The notes under the pieces are model-generated. The model had not been told where the DNA came from and searched no databases. It worked only from the letters and a program-made list of their open reading frames with translations. A DNA stretch of 64,000 nt from Candidatus Thermochlorobacter aerophilus. Lineage in GTDB: Bacteria; Bacteroidota; Chlorobiia; Chlorobiales; Thermochlorobacteraceae. The DNA is taken from assembly GCA_002794105.1 (NCBI GenBank), contig PHFL01000049.1:78867-142866 (forward strand), written 5' to 3'. This document shows positions 17,875 through 27,101 of this stretch, in pieces (the stretch's first letter is position 1; the number at the start of each line of letters is the position of its first letter). The translations under genes and the position numbers were made by a program.

Positions 17875-19245
17875 GTGAAGTCATACATACGCATTGCATC
17901 CGGTCAGGGCTTTTGGGGCGATTTGCAGCGCGCACCAATTGACCAAGTGCGGCTTTCCAAAGGCGATACAGCCATTGACTACATGATGCTCGACTACCTT
18001 GCAGAGGTGACGATGAGCATCATGCAAAAACAGCGTCAAAAAGACCCTTCAATGGGCTATGCGCGCGACTTCCCAGAAGTGTTAGCGCAAATTTTGCCCG
18101 AGCTGATGGAAAAAAACATCAAGGTTATCTCCAATGCTGGCGGTGTAAATCCGCTGGCGTGCCGTGATAAAATTTTCGAGGTGGCAAAAAAACTGGGCAT
18201 AAAGGGTTTAAAGGTCGGCGTTGTGCTCGGCGATGACATCATGGAAAGGCTCGATGCATTCATAGCGGAAGGCGAAGAACTGCGCAACATGGAAACCGGT
18301 GAGCCGCTCTCTACAATTCGCGACCGAGTGCTTAGTGCAAATGTGTATTTTGGCGCTCGCCCAATCGCTCAAGCGTTGGCAGAAGGCGCGCAAATTGTGG
18401 TAACAGGTCGATGCACCGACACAGGACTGACACTTGCTCCCATGATTTACGAATTTGGCTGGAAGCCCGATGACTGGGATTTGCTCGCAGCTGGCACCGT
18501 GGCAGGGCACATCTTGGAATGCGGCGGACAAGCCAGCGGCGGAAACTTTCTGGGCGACTGGGAAAGCGTGCCCAATCTGGAATGTATCGGTTTCCCAATT
18601 GCAGAAATGCATGCCGATGGTACCTGCTTTATCATGAAGCACGAAGGCACAGGCGGATTGATTAACCAAGCCGTGATTAAAGAGCAACTGTGCTATGAGA
18701 TTGGCAACCCTGCAGAGTATATCACGCCTGACTGCATTGCCGATTTTACCACGATTCAGCTTGAAGATGCTGGCAAAGACCGTGTCAAAGTCTTTGGTGT
18801 GAAAGGCAAACCTGCAACGGAATTTTACAAAGTCTCAATATCATATTCAGATGGCTGGGTTGCCTTTGGCAGTTTGACCTACTCTTTCCCTGATGCACTG
18901 AAGAAAGCCAAACGCGCAGATGAAATTTTGCGCGCACGACTGAAAAACTTGGGGCTGACCTTCGAGGAAATTCATACCGAGTTTATCGGTGCAAATGCGT
19001 GTCATCAGCATTTGGAGTCGCTCGAGCATGTCAATGAAGTGCAAATGCGCATTGGCGTGCGCAGCCATGATAAAAAAGCGGTCGAGCGATTTGGCTACGA
19101 AATTGCACCACTGATTCTGACTGGACCGCCGAGCGTAACAGGCTTTGCAGGCGGACGCCCAAAACCTTCAGAAGTGGTGGCGTATTTTCCCGCACTGATT
19201 CATAAGAGCAAAGTTTCGCCGCAGGTCATTGTGGAAGAAATCTGA
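17875..19245 (+). CDS. AtuA-like protein (DUF1446)
   Basis: 456 residues starting with GTG at 17875. The sequence follows the DUF1446/AtuA domain: [11 protein letters not shown] at the N-terminus, [24 protein letters not shown] near residue 85, [17 protein letters not shown] and [14 protein letters not shown] near 220. AtuA is needed for acyclic terpene breakdown in Pseudomonas but its chemistry is not known; homologues occur in many bacteria without that pathway. Neither the second AtuA-associated domain (DUF4387) nor geranyl-CoA carboxylase genes are adjacent, so terpene use is not supported here. It lies downstream of the amidohydrolase on the same strand. Confidence 0.85.
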   Translation: MKSYIRIASGQGFWGDLQRAPIDQVRLSKGDTAIDYMMLDYLAEVTMSIMQKQRQKDPSMGYARDFPEVLAQILPELMEKNIKVISNAGGVNPLACRDKIFEVAKKLGIKGLKVGVVLGDDIMERLDAFIAEGEELRNMETGEPLSTIRDRVLSANVYFGARPIAQALAEGAQIVVTGRCTDTGLTLAPMIYEFGWKPDDWDLLAAGTVAGHILECGGQASGGNFLGDWESVPNLECIGFPIAEMHADGTCFIMKHEGTGGLINQAVIKEQLCYEIGNPAEYITPDCIADFTTIQLEDAGKDRVKVFGVKGKPATEFYKVSISYSDGWVAFGSLTYSFPDALKKAKRADEILRARLKNLGLTFEEIHTEFIGANACHQHLESLEHVNEVQMRIGVRSHDKKAVERFGYEIAPLILTGPPSVTGFAGGRPKPSEVVAYFPALIHKSKVSPQVIVEEI

Positions 19246-19304
19246 AAAAGAACGATTTTTGCAAAACAAGACTTTGAAAGGTTGCACACAAACCACCCAA
19301 ACCA

Positions 19305-20153
19305 ATGAAAAGTATGGTTCGACTGACGGTATGCCTCTTTTGTTGGCTGCTCACGGTGTCGGCATTTGCGCAGCAGAGCAAGTTGATTGGTCGCGTAACC
19401 GATGACGAGGGCAATCCACTTCCGGCTGTGCTGGTCGCAGTATCTGGCGCAACGGCAACGGAAGCGGCATTCTCCAATGCGCAAGGGTATTATGTGTTTC
19501 TGAACATTCCGCCCGGAGAATACAGCATCAAAGCAAGCAAGAAAGGACTGCCAAACTGGAAAGGGCAAGTAAGCGTCAGTGCAGGCACAACCAATCGGCT
19601 CGATATCCGTATCGGCTCAGATGAAAAGTTAGTCGCCGCTGCCCAGCCAAAGAAAGAAGCCCCAAAGCCAACTGAACCAAAATTGGCTGATGCAAAGCCT
19701 GCCGAACAACGACGCACTGAAACAAGAACCACCACAGAAAAACCCAGTGAACCTAAACCCACTCAACCCACCGCACCAGCAAAGACAGAAGATGAAAGAG
19801 CCGCAGAACAAGCTATTGAGTCAGCTTCACAATTGCTCTCGGATGCAGATGTCGCTGCATTGGAATCTATGTCGCCAGCCGAAGTGGTGGGTGGAATTGC
19901 CGCCGTCTATAAAAACTTGAAATATCCTGACTTTGCACGCAAACAAAAATTGCAAGGACAAGTCGTCGCAAAGGTCTACATCGATAAAGATGGTCATGTC
20001 GCAAAAATTCAACTGCTCAAGACGGCAAACGAGGTCTTCAACGAAGAAGTCTTTCGAACATTGACCGAAGAAGTGAGCTACAAACCGGCAACCATGAACG
20101 GCAAACCAGTGCCAAGTGCATTGATTATCCCCGTAAAGTTCGAACTAAAGTAA
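19305..20153 (+). CDS. TonB C-terminal domain protein with carboxypeptidase-regulatory-like domain
   Basis: 282 residues. A cleavable-looking signal peptide (residues 1-22, ending SAFAQQ) precedes a carboxypeptidase-regulatory-like beta-sandwich at about 27-105 (GRVTDDEGNPLPAVLV, FLNIPPGEYSIKASKKG). A Pro/Lys/Glu/Thr-rich linker runs to about 170 and a TonB C-terminal domain fills 205-282 (GQVVAKVYIDKDGHVAKI, SALIIPVKFELK). TonB domains normally link the inner-membrane ExbBD motor to outer-membrane receptors. Here the N-terminus looks like a cut signal rather than a lasting anchor, so it may be a free periplasmic protein. No ExbB/ExbD gene is nearby. Confidence 0.8.
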   Translation: MKSMVRLTVCLFCWLLTVSAFAQQSKLIGRVTDDEGNPLPAVLVAVSGATATEAAFSNAQGYYVFLNIPPGEYSIKASKKGLPNWKGQVSVSAGTTNRLDIRIGSDEKLVAAAQPKKEAPKPTEPKLADAKPAEQRRTETRTTTEKPSEPKPTQPTAPAKTEDERAAEQAIESASQLLSDADVAALESMSPAEVVGGIAAVYKNLKYPDFARKQKLQGQVVAKVYIDKDGHVAKIQLLKTANEVFNEEVFRTLTEEVSYKPATMNGKPVPSALIIPVKFELK

Positions 20154-20214
20154 ATTGCAAGGTTTGCCTGATAGGTGTGAGCAAGCTGTGCAGTTGCAAG
20201 ATGCAGAAACGGAT

Positions 20215-22137
20215 TTACTTCAAAAGCGTCATCTTTTTTGTCTCTGAAAACTTGCCTGATTGCAGGCGATAGAAATAGATGCCACTGGGCAGGTGTCGAG
20301 CGTCGAAATTGATGGTATAGCGCCCGGCCTCTTGTCGAGCACGAACCAGTGTTTGAACTTCTCTACCGAGCACATCAAAAATTTGTAGCGTCGTAAATGC
20401 ACTTGCAGGCAATTCGTAGCGAATGGTGGTGGTCGGATTGAAAGGATTGGGATAATTCTGCTCCAAGCGAAACGAGAGACCAAGTTTGCTACGCTCGGCA
20501 ATATCCGTCAGATTGAGCGACTCTTTGAGTATCCACTCATCTTCATCGAGAAACACGCTGGTGGGTTCTTCACTGAGCAGAAAAACGAATGTGCTATCAC
20601 GCGATTGTATTGTGCGGCTGAACACTTCTTTTTTTGAGGCACTATAGACCTGAATATCCATAGGCAAAATAAATGGCGGTTCAGGTTGTGTTTGCCTGAT
20701 GGCAATGCGCAGTTCCCAACTGCTGGAGCGCTGCGATTTGCTCCAGCCATACTCGAGCTTCGGAATGCCGGTGCGAAAAATCCACTGCTGAAAAAACCAC
20801 TCCAGCGAACTGCCATAAACTTCTTCAGCGACGCGCTGAAAATCGGCGGTGCGAACATTGGCAAACTGATAGCGCATGCCGTAGCGTTTGAGTAACTCTC
20901 TAAATAAGGTGTCGCCCATTTGTTTGCGCAGCATGTGCAGAACCCAAGCGGCTTTGCCATAGACAACATCACCAAAGAGCGGCGAAGCATTGTAAATCGG
21001 TGTGGTCCAATTTCTTGGGCGGATGCGGGTGCGCATGTATCGGCGCAGTGCCGTGGCGCCGCCAAGTGCTTCTTGCCACAGGGCTTCCGAGTAAGTTGCA
21101 AAGCCTTCATTGAGCCAAAGGTCACGCCAAGTTTCGCACGTAACCATATCGCCCCACCACTGATGCGCAAGCTCGTGCATGATAAGATTTTCGTTGAACA
21201 ATAGTGCTTGATTGAGTGTGGTAAGCGTCTGATGCTCCATGCCACCGACTGAAAACGGGCGCACCGCCGCCTGCCCATACTTCTCAAAAGGATAGGCAAT
21301 GCCATACACCGACTCACAAACCGCTATCATGCGTTTGACATCACGAAAGTAGCTAATTGCCTGAAGCGAATCTTGACGCCAAACATAGTGCTCAATCGGC
21401 AGGGTATCGCGCTCGGAAGTAGGTGGCAGAAAGTCTCTCAAGATGCTATATCGAGAAACTGTCACGCACATCAGATAAGTCGCAACAGGGAAATGTGTCG
21501 ACCAGTAGTAGCGTGTAAAATTGCCAATGTGCTCAACATGCACAAGCCGACCAATCGAAGCAGCAATGAAGCCCGAGGGCACGGTAATTGAAATGTCTGC
21601 TGTGGCTTTGTCGTAAGGTTCATCGTAGCAAGGCATCCAGTATCGGGCGTCGTAGGGTTGCGAGAGCGTGTAAGCAATCGGCTCAGCACCAGATTCGGCG
21701 GCAGTGTAAAAGTAGTAACCACGTCGGTTCGGTGTGGCATGGTAGTAGATGGTCAGTGTAGCGCTGTCGTTCAGCGCAAGGGGAGAAGGCAAGTCAATGT
21801 GAAGCGAATCGCCTTGATGTGAAAAGCGAACTCGTTCATGATTGGGTTGCAGAGTGATGGAGTCAATGGTCATTTGCGCCGCAGAAAGCGAAAGCCGACG
21901 AAGCGCTGGCACCATACTCCGAAAACGAATTTGGTTGGAGCCTTGCAGGAAATTGTCTCGCATGCTAAGCGAAAGCGAAAGTCGGTAATGCAGAATGTCG
22001 GCAGGACGCAATGGCGATGTGGCAGAAGAAAGGGCATAGCGGCAGCCACACGGCGAAAGCGGTTTTTCAAGCCACTGTGCGTAAAGCGGAGAAACAAGCA
22101 GACTGCAAGCAATGAAGATACACCACCGCCATTGCAT
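20215..22137 (-). CDS. M1-family zinc aminopeptidase with C-terminal T9SS sorting domain
   Basis: 640 residues with a signal peptide (1-20). The M1 core shows the exopeptidase motif as VGGMEH (297-302, a GGMEH variant of GAMEN) and the zinc site HELAHQWWGD (His321, Glu322, His325) with the third ligand Glu344 in LNEGFA, at the exact 18-residue spacing. The last 80 residues (from about 560) form a type A sorting domain: FRLEQNYPNPFNPTTTIRYE, then DVLGREVQTLV and SGIYFYRL...KKMTLLK. It should therefore cross the outer membrane by the type IX system and be secreted or surface-bound. It starts 31 bases after the short clpB gene stop. Confidence 0.92.
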   Translation of the reverse strand: MQWRWCIFIACSLLVSPLYAQWLEKPLSPCGCRYALSSATSPLRPADILHYRLSLSLSMRDNFLQGSNQIRFRSMVPALRRLSLSAAQMTIDSITLQPNHERVRFSHQGDSLHIDLPSPLALNDSATLTIYYHATPNRRGYYFYTAAESGAEPIAYTLSQPYDARYWMPCYDEPYDKATADISITVPSGFIAASIGRLVHVEHIGNFTRYYWSTHFPVATYLMCVTVSRYSILRDFLPPTSERDTLPIEHYVWRQDSLQAISYFRDVKRMIAVCESVYGIAYPFEKYGQAAVRPFSVGGMEHQTLTTLNQALLFNENLIMHELAHQWWGDMVTCETWRDLWLNEGFATYSEALWQEALGGATALRRYMRTRIRPRNWTTPIYNASPLFGDVVYGKAAWVLHMLRKQMGDTLFRELLKRYGMRYQFANVRTADFQRVAEEVYGSSLEWFFQQWIFRTGIPKLEYGWSKSQRSSSWELRIAIRQTQPEPPFILPMDIQVYSASKKEVFSRTIQSRDSTFVFLLSEEPTSVFLDEDEWILKESLNLTDIAERSKLGLSFRLEQNYPNPFNPTTTIRYELPASAFTTLQIFDVLGREVQTLVRARQEAGRYTINFDARHLPSGIYFYRLQSGKFSETKKMTLLK

Positions 22138-22167
22138 AGGGCAGAAAAGGATGCGGCAGCCATGCCT

Positions 22168-23496
22168 TTAGGACTGGCGCACTTCTAACTCTCGGCGCAG
22201 AGCTTCGCGCTCAATTTCAAGGCGACGAATTTCACGATTGATTCTATCTAGTTCTTCGGGCATGCTATCGATTTCAAGGCGCAATTTTGAAGCAGCCTCG
22301 TCAATAAGGTCGATAGCTTTGTCGGGCAAAAATCGGTCTGAAATGTAGCGGTTCGAAAGCTCGGCAGCAGCCACGATAGCTGCATCGGTAATGCGCACGC
22401 CGTGATGAATCTCGTATCGTTCTTTCAAGCCACGCAGAATTGAAATGGTATCTTCTACACTGGGCTCTTGCACCAGAACGATTTGGAAGCGGCGCTCCAA
22501 AGCAGCATCCTTTTCGATATACTTGCGATATTCGTCCATAGTCGTAGCGCCAATAGCGCGCAGTTCGCCGCGTGCAAGTGCAGGTTTCAAGATATTTGCC
22601 GCATCCATAGAACCGCCTTCAGCCGAACCAGCGCCCACAAGCAGGTGAATTTCGTCAATGAATAGGATGATTTCGCCGTCGGATTGCTGCACTTCATTGA
22701 CAATGGCTTTGAGCCGTTCTTCAAAATCGCCTCTGAATTTTGTGCCGGCGACCAAGGCGGCAATATCAAGAGCATGGATACGCTTCGACTTGAGGTTTTC
22801 GGGCACATCGCCAGCGACAATGCGTTGGGCAATGCCTTCAGCGATGGCAGTTTTCCCAACGCCGGGCTCACCAATCAGAACAGGATTGTTTTTGGTTCGG
22901 CGCGAAAGAATTTGCAGAACTCGGCGAATTTCTTCGTCGCGTCCAATGACAGGGTCGAGTTTGCCCCGGCGTGCCAATTCGTTGAGGTCGCGAGAGTATT
23001 TCTTAAGGGCATTGTACCGGTCTTCAGCGTTGGGGTCGGTAATGCGCTGCGAGCCGCGAAGGGAAGCTAAGGCTTTCAAGGTTTTGTCTTTGGTGGCACC
23101 AGCATCGGCTAAAATGCGTCCAACTTTATGGGACGATTCTACCATTGCTAAGAACAGATGCTCCGACCCGATGAATTCATCTTTCATGCTGTCGGCAATG
23201 CTGGCGGCACTATCCAAAATTTTGGCTGAAGCCTGTGAAAGGTATTGCCCAGAAACTGATGCGCCAGTAACTTTCGGAAAGCGGTCAATTTCTCGCTCCA
23301 GCACAGCAAGAAGCATTTCGGTCTGCACGCCCATTTTTTCACAAAGCTGATAGACGATATTTTCTCGCCGCGACAATAGAGCCCACAGTATATGTTCCGG
23401 TTCAACTTGCTGATGCTGATTCTTACTTGCCTTATCCACGGCGTCTTGAAAAGCCTCTTGGGCACGAAGCGTAAATTTGTTTGGATTGAAGTTCAT
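22168..23496 (-). CDS. clpB: ClpB-type chaperone, N-domain plus first ATPase domain only
   Basis: 442 residues against about 860 for full ClpB. It has the double Clp N-domain (1-150; AHEEA-type repeats), then the first AAA+ module with Walker [10 protein letters not shown] (about 206), Walker [10 protein letters not shown] (about 275) and sensor/arginine segments [23 protein letters not shown]. It ends inside the start of the middle coiled coil ([21 protein letters not shown]). The TAA stop is clean and the next 30 bases lead into the M1 gene; no second ATPase domain follows in any frame. A strong GGAGG precedes the ATG. As I recall, green sulfur bacteria are annotated with two half-length ClpB proteins, so this may be the normal N-terminal half. 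Confidence 0.87.
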   Translation of the reverse strand: MNFNPNKFTLRAQEAFQDAVDKASKNQHQQVEPEHILWALLSRRENIVYQLCEKMGVQTEMLLAVLEREIDRFPKVTGASVSGQYLSQASAKILDSAASIADSMKDEFIGSEHLFLAMVESSHKVGRILADAGATKDKTLKALASLRGSQRITDPNAEDRYNALKKYSRDLNELARRGKLDPVIGRDEEIRRVLQILSRRTKNNPVLIGEPGVGKTAIAEGIAQRIVAGDVPENLKSKRIHALDIAALVAGTKFRGDFEERLKAIVNEVQQSDGEIILFIDEIHLLVGAGSAEGGSMDAANILKPALARGELRAIGATTMDEYRKYIEKDAALERRFQIVLVQEPSVEDTISILRGLKERYEIHHGVRITDAAIVAAAELSNRYISDRFLPDKAIDLIDEAASKLRLEIDSMPEELDRINREIRRLEIEREALRRELEVRQS

Positions 23497-23540
23497 GGTT
23501 TATTCCTCCGCAGCGTTCAATCAAAAGTAAACTGACTCGT

Positions 23541-23548
23541 CAAAGTTA
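23541..23548 (-). promoter_or_regulatory. Possible -7 element upstream of the short clpB
   Basis: On the minus strand this reads TAACTTTG, matching the TAnnTTTG -7 consensus, about 45 bases before the clpB ATG. A CIRCE heat-shock operator was looked for in this 156-base gap and not seen. Weak evidence only. Confidence 0.22.
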
Positions 23549-23652
23549 TTGTAAAGCAGGCGATATTCCGAAGCGCCAGCGGCATAGAACTCTACGAAGA
23601 GCATAAATCGAAAGTTTGAAAACTTCCAAGCCGTTGCGCTGTTGCCGTGCGC

Positions 23653-26304
23653 TTAATTGCCAAAATTAGCTTGTAAGCGCAATGCAGCGATAATATCGGT
23701 TGAGCCACGGATAGCGACACCGTTGACATTAGCTGCCTGCACAAAGAAAGTCGCCACATCGCCCGAGAGCTGAATAGACTGTGTAATATCGTAGAGCACA
23801 TTCAAGCCGAGCTGTGTGCGCGGAAAATCCCCAAAATTGAAATTGGCGCGCAAAGTCGGGCGAAGCGTGTTGTTCAATAGCCAATATCCGACAGAGACAT
23901 CAATCGCCGTAAAAGTCTGCGAGCGCAATTGCGAGCCAAGTTGTCGGCGCGTGCCAACCTGCACACTATCCAGCACGAAGAATTCACTTTGCTGATTGGT
24001 AAGATTGGCAGTTAAACGAAGTGGGGTTCCGAAGTCAAATGTGCCAGAGAGCGTAATAGCGCGGCTGGAAAAATTCTGTGACACCTGCTGGCTATCGAGA
24101 GGCGAATAGATGACACCCGTTTGTCGCAGGCTCAAGTCACGATTATCGTTACGGTTTGTGAAAATGCCCGTCAAATCAAGTGTCATAACGATGTTGTTGG
24201 GAAGCACAAAGGTTCTTTGAATGTTACCTGTAAAGGAAAAAGTCGAGTTGTCGTTTTGCAGAGCTAACCCGCTGAAGGTCTCAAGACGTGCACTAGGACC
24301 TACACCAACGCTATCGCGGAAAGTGGGACCGATATTGTTTTTATTGTTTTGAAATTGAAAATCTACACGGACGTTCGGTAGCTCGTTACCTGGAAATACA
24401 GATGCTCCGAATCGAAAGAGAGAGCGTGTGGTAGTGGCATCAAGTGTACCGCCAGTGCGCAAAACACGGTTGCGCTGACGCAAGAGATTATCGCTCAAGG
24501 ATTCGAAGGCGGCAGAGAGAATAAGGCGATTGTCGAGCACGCGCAATCGGTCGCTGATGCGGAAACCTTGCACATCAGGCAAGTAGAACGCCAGTCCAAA
24601 TGAATTGAACTGGGGACCCTGACGCAGATACTCTAAACGCAGGTTGTTGTTGAAGGCATTGATTTGTGTGCCAGCACGAAATGCCAGCGATGAAAGGTCA
24701 AGAAACAAAATTGGTGAAAGGTTTTGGTTGATGGTGATGATACTGGTAAGAGTGTTGTAGCTACCAATAATCGGGATGTTCTGTAACCGGTCAGCAATAC
24801 CAGAGTTGCCAGTAAGTTCATCGAGCTGGCGCGGTGTCAGGCTTCCGCCTGAAATGTCGCGATTGGTTAGTGAAAAGCCAACGTCGGCAAAGAGTTCGGC
24901 GACGCCAGCGACAGGAATGATTCTCAAGCTGGAGCCAATGGCAACATTCTGCTGTGGCGCTATGCCACGCTGCTGAATTTGAAAACGATTCAATCCCGTG
25001 ATGTCATCACTGCCACGCAGCACTTGTAGGTTAAAATTGATAAAGTCGGAACTTACGCCAGCTACGGCTGCAAAAATGTTACGCGTAAAGGCGCCCAGCG
25101 TCGTGCGTCGCTGGAAGGTTTCGCCAGCGGCACTGGAGTCGATGCGCACAAAACCGCGCTGCAACAGTGCATTGATGGAATCCGAACGACTCGGAGATGG
25201 TGTAACGGGAATAGTGATGCGGTTCCCTACAAACTGTGCATCGTATCCATCAGCGGCATTGCCTACTAGAACTGTAGTACGCACTGGACCGGGTGAGGCT
25301 GTAACTTCTACGCCGCGCACGCGCACCCCATTGCTGAGGTAGTAGGTGTATTCAGGAAAAATATCGCCAGCCGCAACCTGTGCATATGGAATACTGATAT
25401 ACCCAAAAAAACGATTGGCAGGCTGACGGAAGGCTTGGTTTTCGTTTGTCACATATAGGCGTGCGCCAAACTTGAGAAAATTGATGGTAGCATCAAGGTT
25501 AAGATTCACCCGTGCGTAATTGATGGTCGAATCGTTGATACGCTCGCTACGGAGCTCGGCGGCATTCTGTGATGTAAATAGCACACTTCTCTGCTGCGAT
25601 TCTGTAAGCACGCGCTGACCAACATCAAGGCGACTGATGACCGTAAATACCACACTGTTGGTCGAGAGAACATTTCCAGCGCTGTCGCGCACAGCAATCA
25701 CAACTTTACTTCTGCCGAGGCGCGGACGGTCTGGAACATATGTAATCATGTTCTCAGAAATGATGGCACGCGAGGCAACATCTACGCCATCATAGAAAAG
25801 CTGAATTTTACTGCGGTCTACAGCATCACTAATGCGATAAAAAGAAAACGAAATCACTAAATCATCTTCAGAAACGGTCGCATTTCGCTCGGGCGAAATT
25901 AGTATCAAGTCTTGATTTTCTGGCTTCGGCGTTACGGTAACGCTGGCAGGTGTGCTTTCAGGCGACACAACAGGGTAGGTCAGACGCGTGCCGTCGGAAA
26001 GTTGAACAACGACATAAAACTCAATCGAGGGTGGAAGGACATCCTCGCCAGAAATTTTGGCAACAAAGAGATTGCCTTCTGGCTGTGCTTCCACGATACG
26101 ATAGTCAGAAGTCCCATAGATGCGAAAGCGTACCACAGCGCGGTTGATTGAGACATTCTGTGGTGACTCAATGCGTACCTCAAAGGGCTCACCTTCTTTG
26201 GCAGGCGAGGTAGTCACATTGATGACACGCTCCTGTGCAAAAGCACTGGCAAATGAAAACAGTAGGGTGATGAAGGAGACAGAAAGGGGTAGAATAAGTT
26301 TCAT
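23653..26304 (-). CDS. Large exported protein with predicted outer-membrane beta-barrel, unknown function
   Basis: 883 residues. Signal peptide 1-23 (cut near FAQE). The first part, to about residue 230, is made of immunoglobulin-like beta domains (KEGEPFEVRIESPQNVSIN; DLVISFSFYRISDAVD; VVIAVRDSAGNVLSTNS). From about 260 to the end, alternating polar/hydrophobic strands with many aromatic and Asn residues look like a large barrel closing with LRLQANFGN. It may be an outer-membrane porin-like or secretion-linked protein. AAGGAG precedes the ATG. The TPR gene lies just upstream (21 bases) and may be in the same operon. I recognise no named family. Confidence 0.75.
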   Translation of the reverse strand: MKLILPLSVSFITLLFSFASAFAQERVINVTTSPAKEGEPFEVRIESPQNVSINRAVVRFRIYGTSDYRIVEAQPEGNLFVAKISGEDVLPPSIEFYVVVQLSDGTRLTYPVVSPESTPASVTVTPKPENQDLILISPERNATVSEDDLVISFSFYRISDAVDRSKIQLFYDGVDVASRAIISENMITYVPDRPRLGRSKVVIAVRDSAGNVLSTNSVVFTVISRLDVGQRVLTESQQRSVLFTSQNAAELRSERINDSTINYARVNLNLDATINFLKFGARLYVTNENQAFRQPANRFFGYISIPYAQVAAGDIFPEYTYYLSNGVRVRGVEVTASPGPVRTTVLVGNAADGYDAQFVGNRITIPVTPSPSRSDSINALLQRGFVRIDSSAAGETFQRRTTLGAFTRNIFAAVAGVSSDFINFNLQVLRGSDDITGLNRFQIQQRGIAPQQNVAIGSSLRIIPVAGVAELFADVGFSLTNRDISGGSLTPRQLDELTGNSGIADRLQNIPIIGSYNTLTSIITINQNLSPILFLDLSSLAFRAGTQINAFNNNLRLEYLRQGPQFNSFGLAFYLPDVQGFRISDRLRVLDNRLILSAAFESLSDNLLRQRNRVLRTGGTLDATTTRSLFRFGASVFPGNELPNVRVDFQFQNNKNNIGPTFRDSVGVGPSARLETFSGLALQNDNSTFSFTGNIQRTFVLPNNIVMTLDLTGIFTNRNDNRDLSLRQTGVIYSPLDSQQVSQNFSSRAITLSGTFDFGTPLRLTANLTNQQSEFFVLDSVQVGTRRQLGSQLRSQTFTAIDVSVGYWLLNNTLRPTLRANFNFGDFPRTQLGLNVLYDITQSIQLSGDVATFFVQAANVNGVAIRGSTDIIAALRLQANFGN

Positions 26305-26325
26305 GGTAGTCTCCTTGTTTTTAGG

Positions 26326-26655
26326 TTAGTTCTCGTCACTTTCTGTTAGCATGAAGAGGGCTTCACGCAGCTCTTTATTTGCGTGAGTTTGGCCGAGCTG
26401 GGCGGTAAGCTCAATACCTCGCTCGTAGATGGCTTTGGCTTTGGCGCTTTGACCTTGTCTTTCATATAGCTTCCCCAAGTGATAATAGGTTGCTGTATAA
26501 GTTGGATGAATTTGCAAAAGGGTCTCAAATTCATCCTGCGCCTCTTTAAGTAAGCCAGCGTTGGCATATTCTAATGCCAGCGCATATCGGGAAAAAGCAT
26601 CGTGAGGATCTTTTTCCAAAAACTGCTTCAGCTGCACGATGCGAGGATTTTCCAT
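26326..26655 (-). CDS. Small tetratricopeptide-repeat protein
   Basis: 109 residues. Two to three TPR units are visible: FSRYALALEYANAGLLKEAQ (about 21-40), TATYYHLGKLYERQGQSAKA (about 53-72) and a capping helix. There is no signal peptide, so it is probably a cytoplasmic protein-interaction adaptor. It is followed 21 bases later by the barrel-protein gene, which suggests co-expression. Function unknown. Confidence 0.82.
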   Translation of the reverse strand: MENPRIVQLKQFLEKDPHDAFSRYALALEYANAGLLKEAQDEFETLLQIHPTYTATYYHLGKLYERQGQSAKAKAIYERGIELTAQLGQTHANKELREALFMLTESDEN

Positions 26656-26711
26656 AATGTGCCACCAAGTTTATACAAAAAATAATAATTCCCAATCATT
26701 TACAAGAAAAA

Positions 26712-27083
26712 TCATCTGGGCGGAAAAGGTGGCCAGCCCATCGGCGTGCCCGCAATAAAATGCACGTGCAAATGAAAGACCGTCTGTCCGCCATCGCGGT
26801 TGCAATTTATCACGGTGCGATACCCAGAGTCAGCAAGCCCGAGCGAGCGAGCAATATCTTTTGCGGCAAGAAACAAACTGCCGACCAGTTCGGCATCATC
26901 GGCGGTCAAATCATTGAGCGTCTCAATATGGATTTTGGGGACGATGAGAATATGCACCGGTGCAACGGGGTTAATGTCATGGAAGGCAAAAATTTTGTCG
27001 GTGCTCAAGACCTTTTTCGATGGGATGCGTTCTGCGGCAATTTTGCAAAAGATGCAATTTTCGTCGTAGAGTGAGCGAGCCAT
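26712..27083 (-). CDS. HIT-family nucleotide hydrolase (HINT-like)
   Basis: 123 residues. The His-triad motif HLHVH is at residues 104-108, preceded by NCNRDGGQTVFHLH, as in HINT-type purine nucleoside phosphoramidases. Cys10 and Cys13 of ENCIFCKI are typical of the zinc-bearing subgroup. It ends GTPMGWPPFPPR. Cytoplasmic; likely removes AMP from phosphoramidates or adenylates, exact substrate unknown. It follows mltG by 18 bases on the same strand. Confidence 0.92.
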   Translation of the reverse strand: MARSLYDENCIFCKIAAERIPSKKVLSTDKIFAFHDINPVAPVHILIVPKIHIETLNDLTADDAELVGSLFLAAKDIARSLGLADSGYRTVINCNRDGGQTVFHLHVHFIAGTPMGWPPFPPR

Positions 27084-27101
27084 ACAGATTGTAAGTTTTG
27101 G

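Noticed and set aside
22658..23350. Long open frame (230 residues) on the plus strand opposite clpB
   Set aside because: It is the antisense shadow of the well-supported ClpB frame; its translation is Ser/Arg-rich and has no domain, signal or family features.
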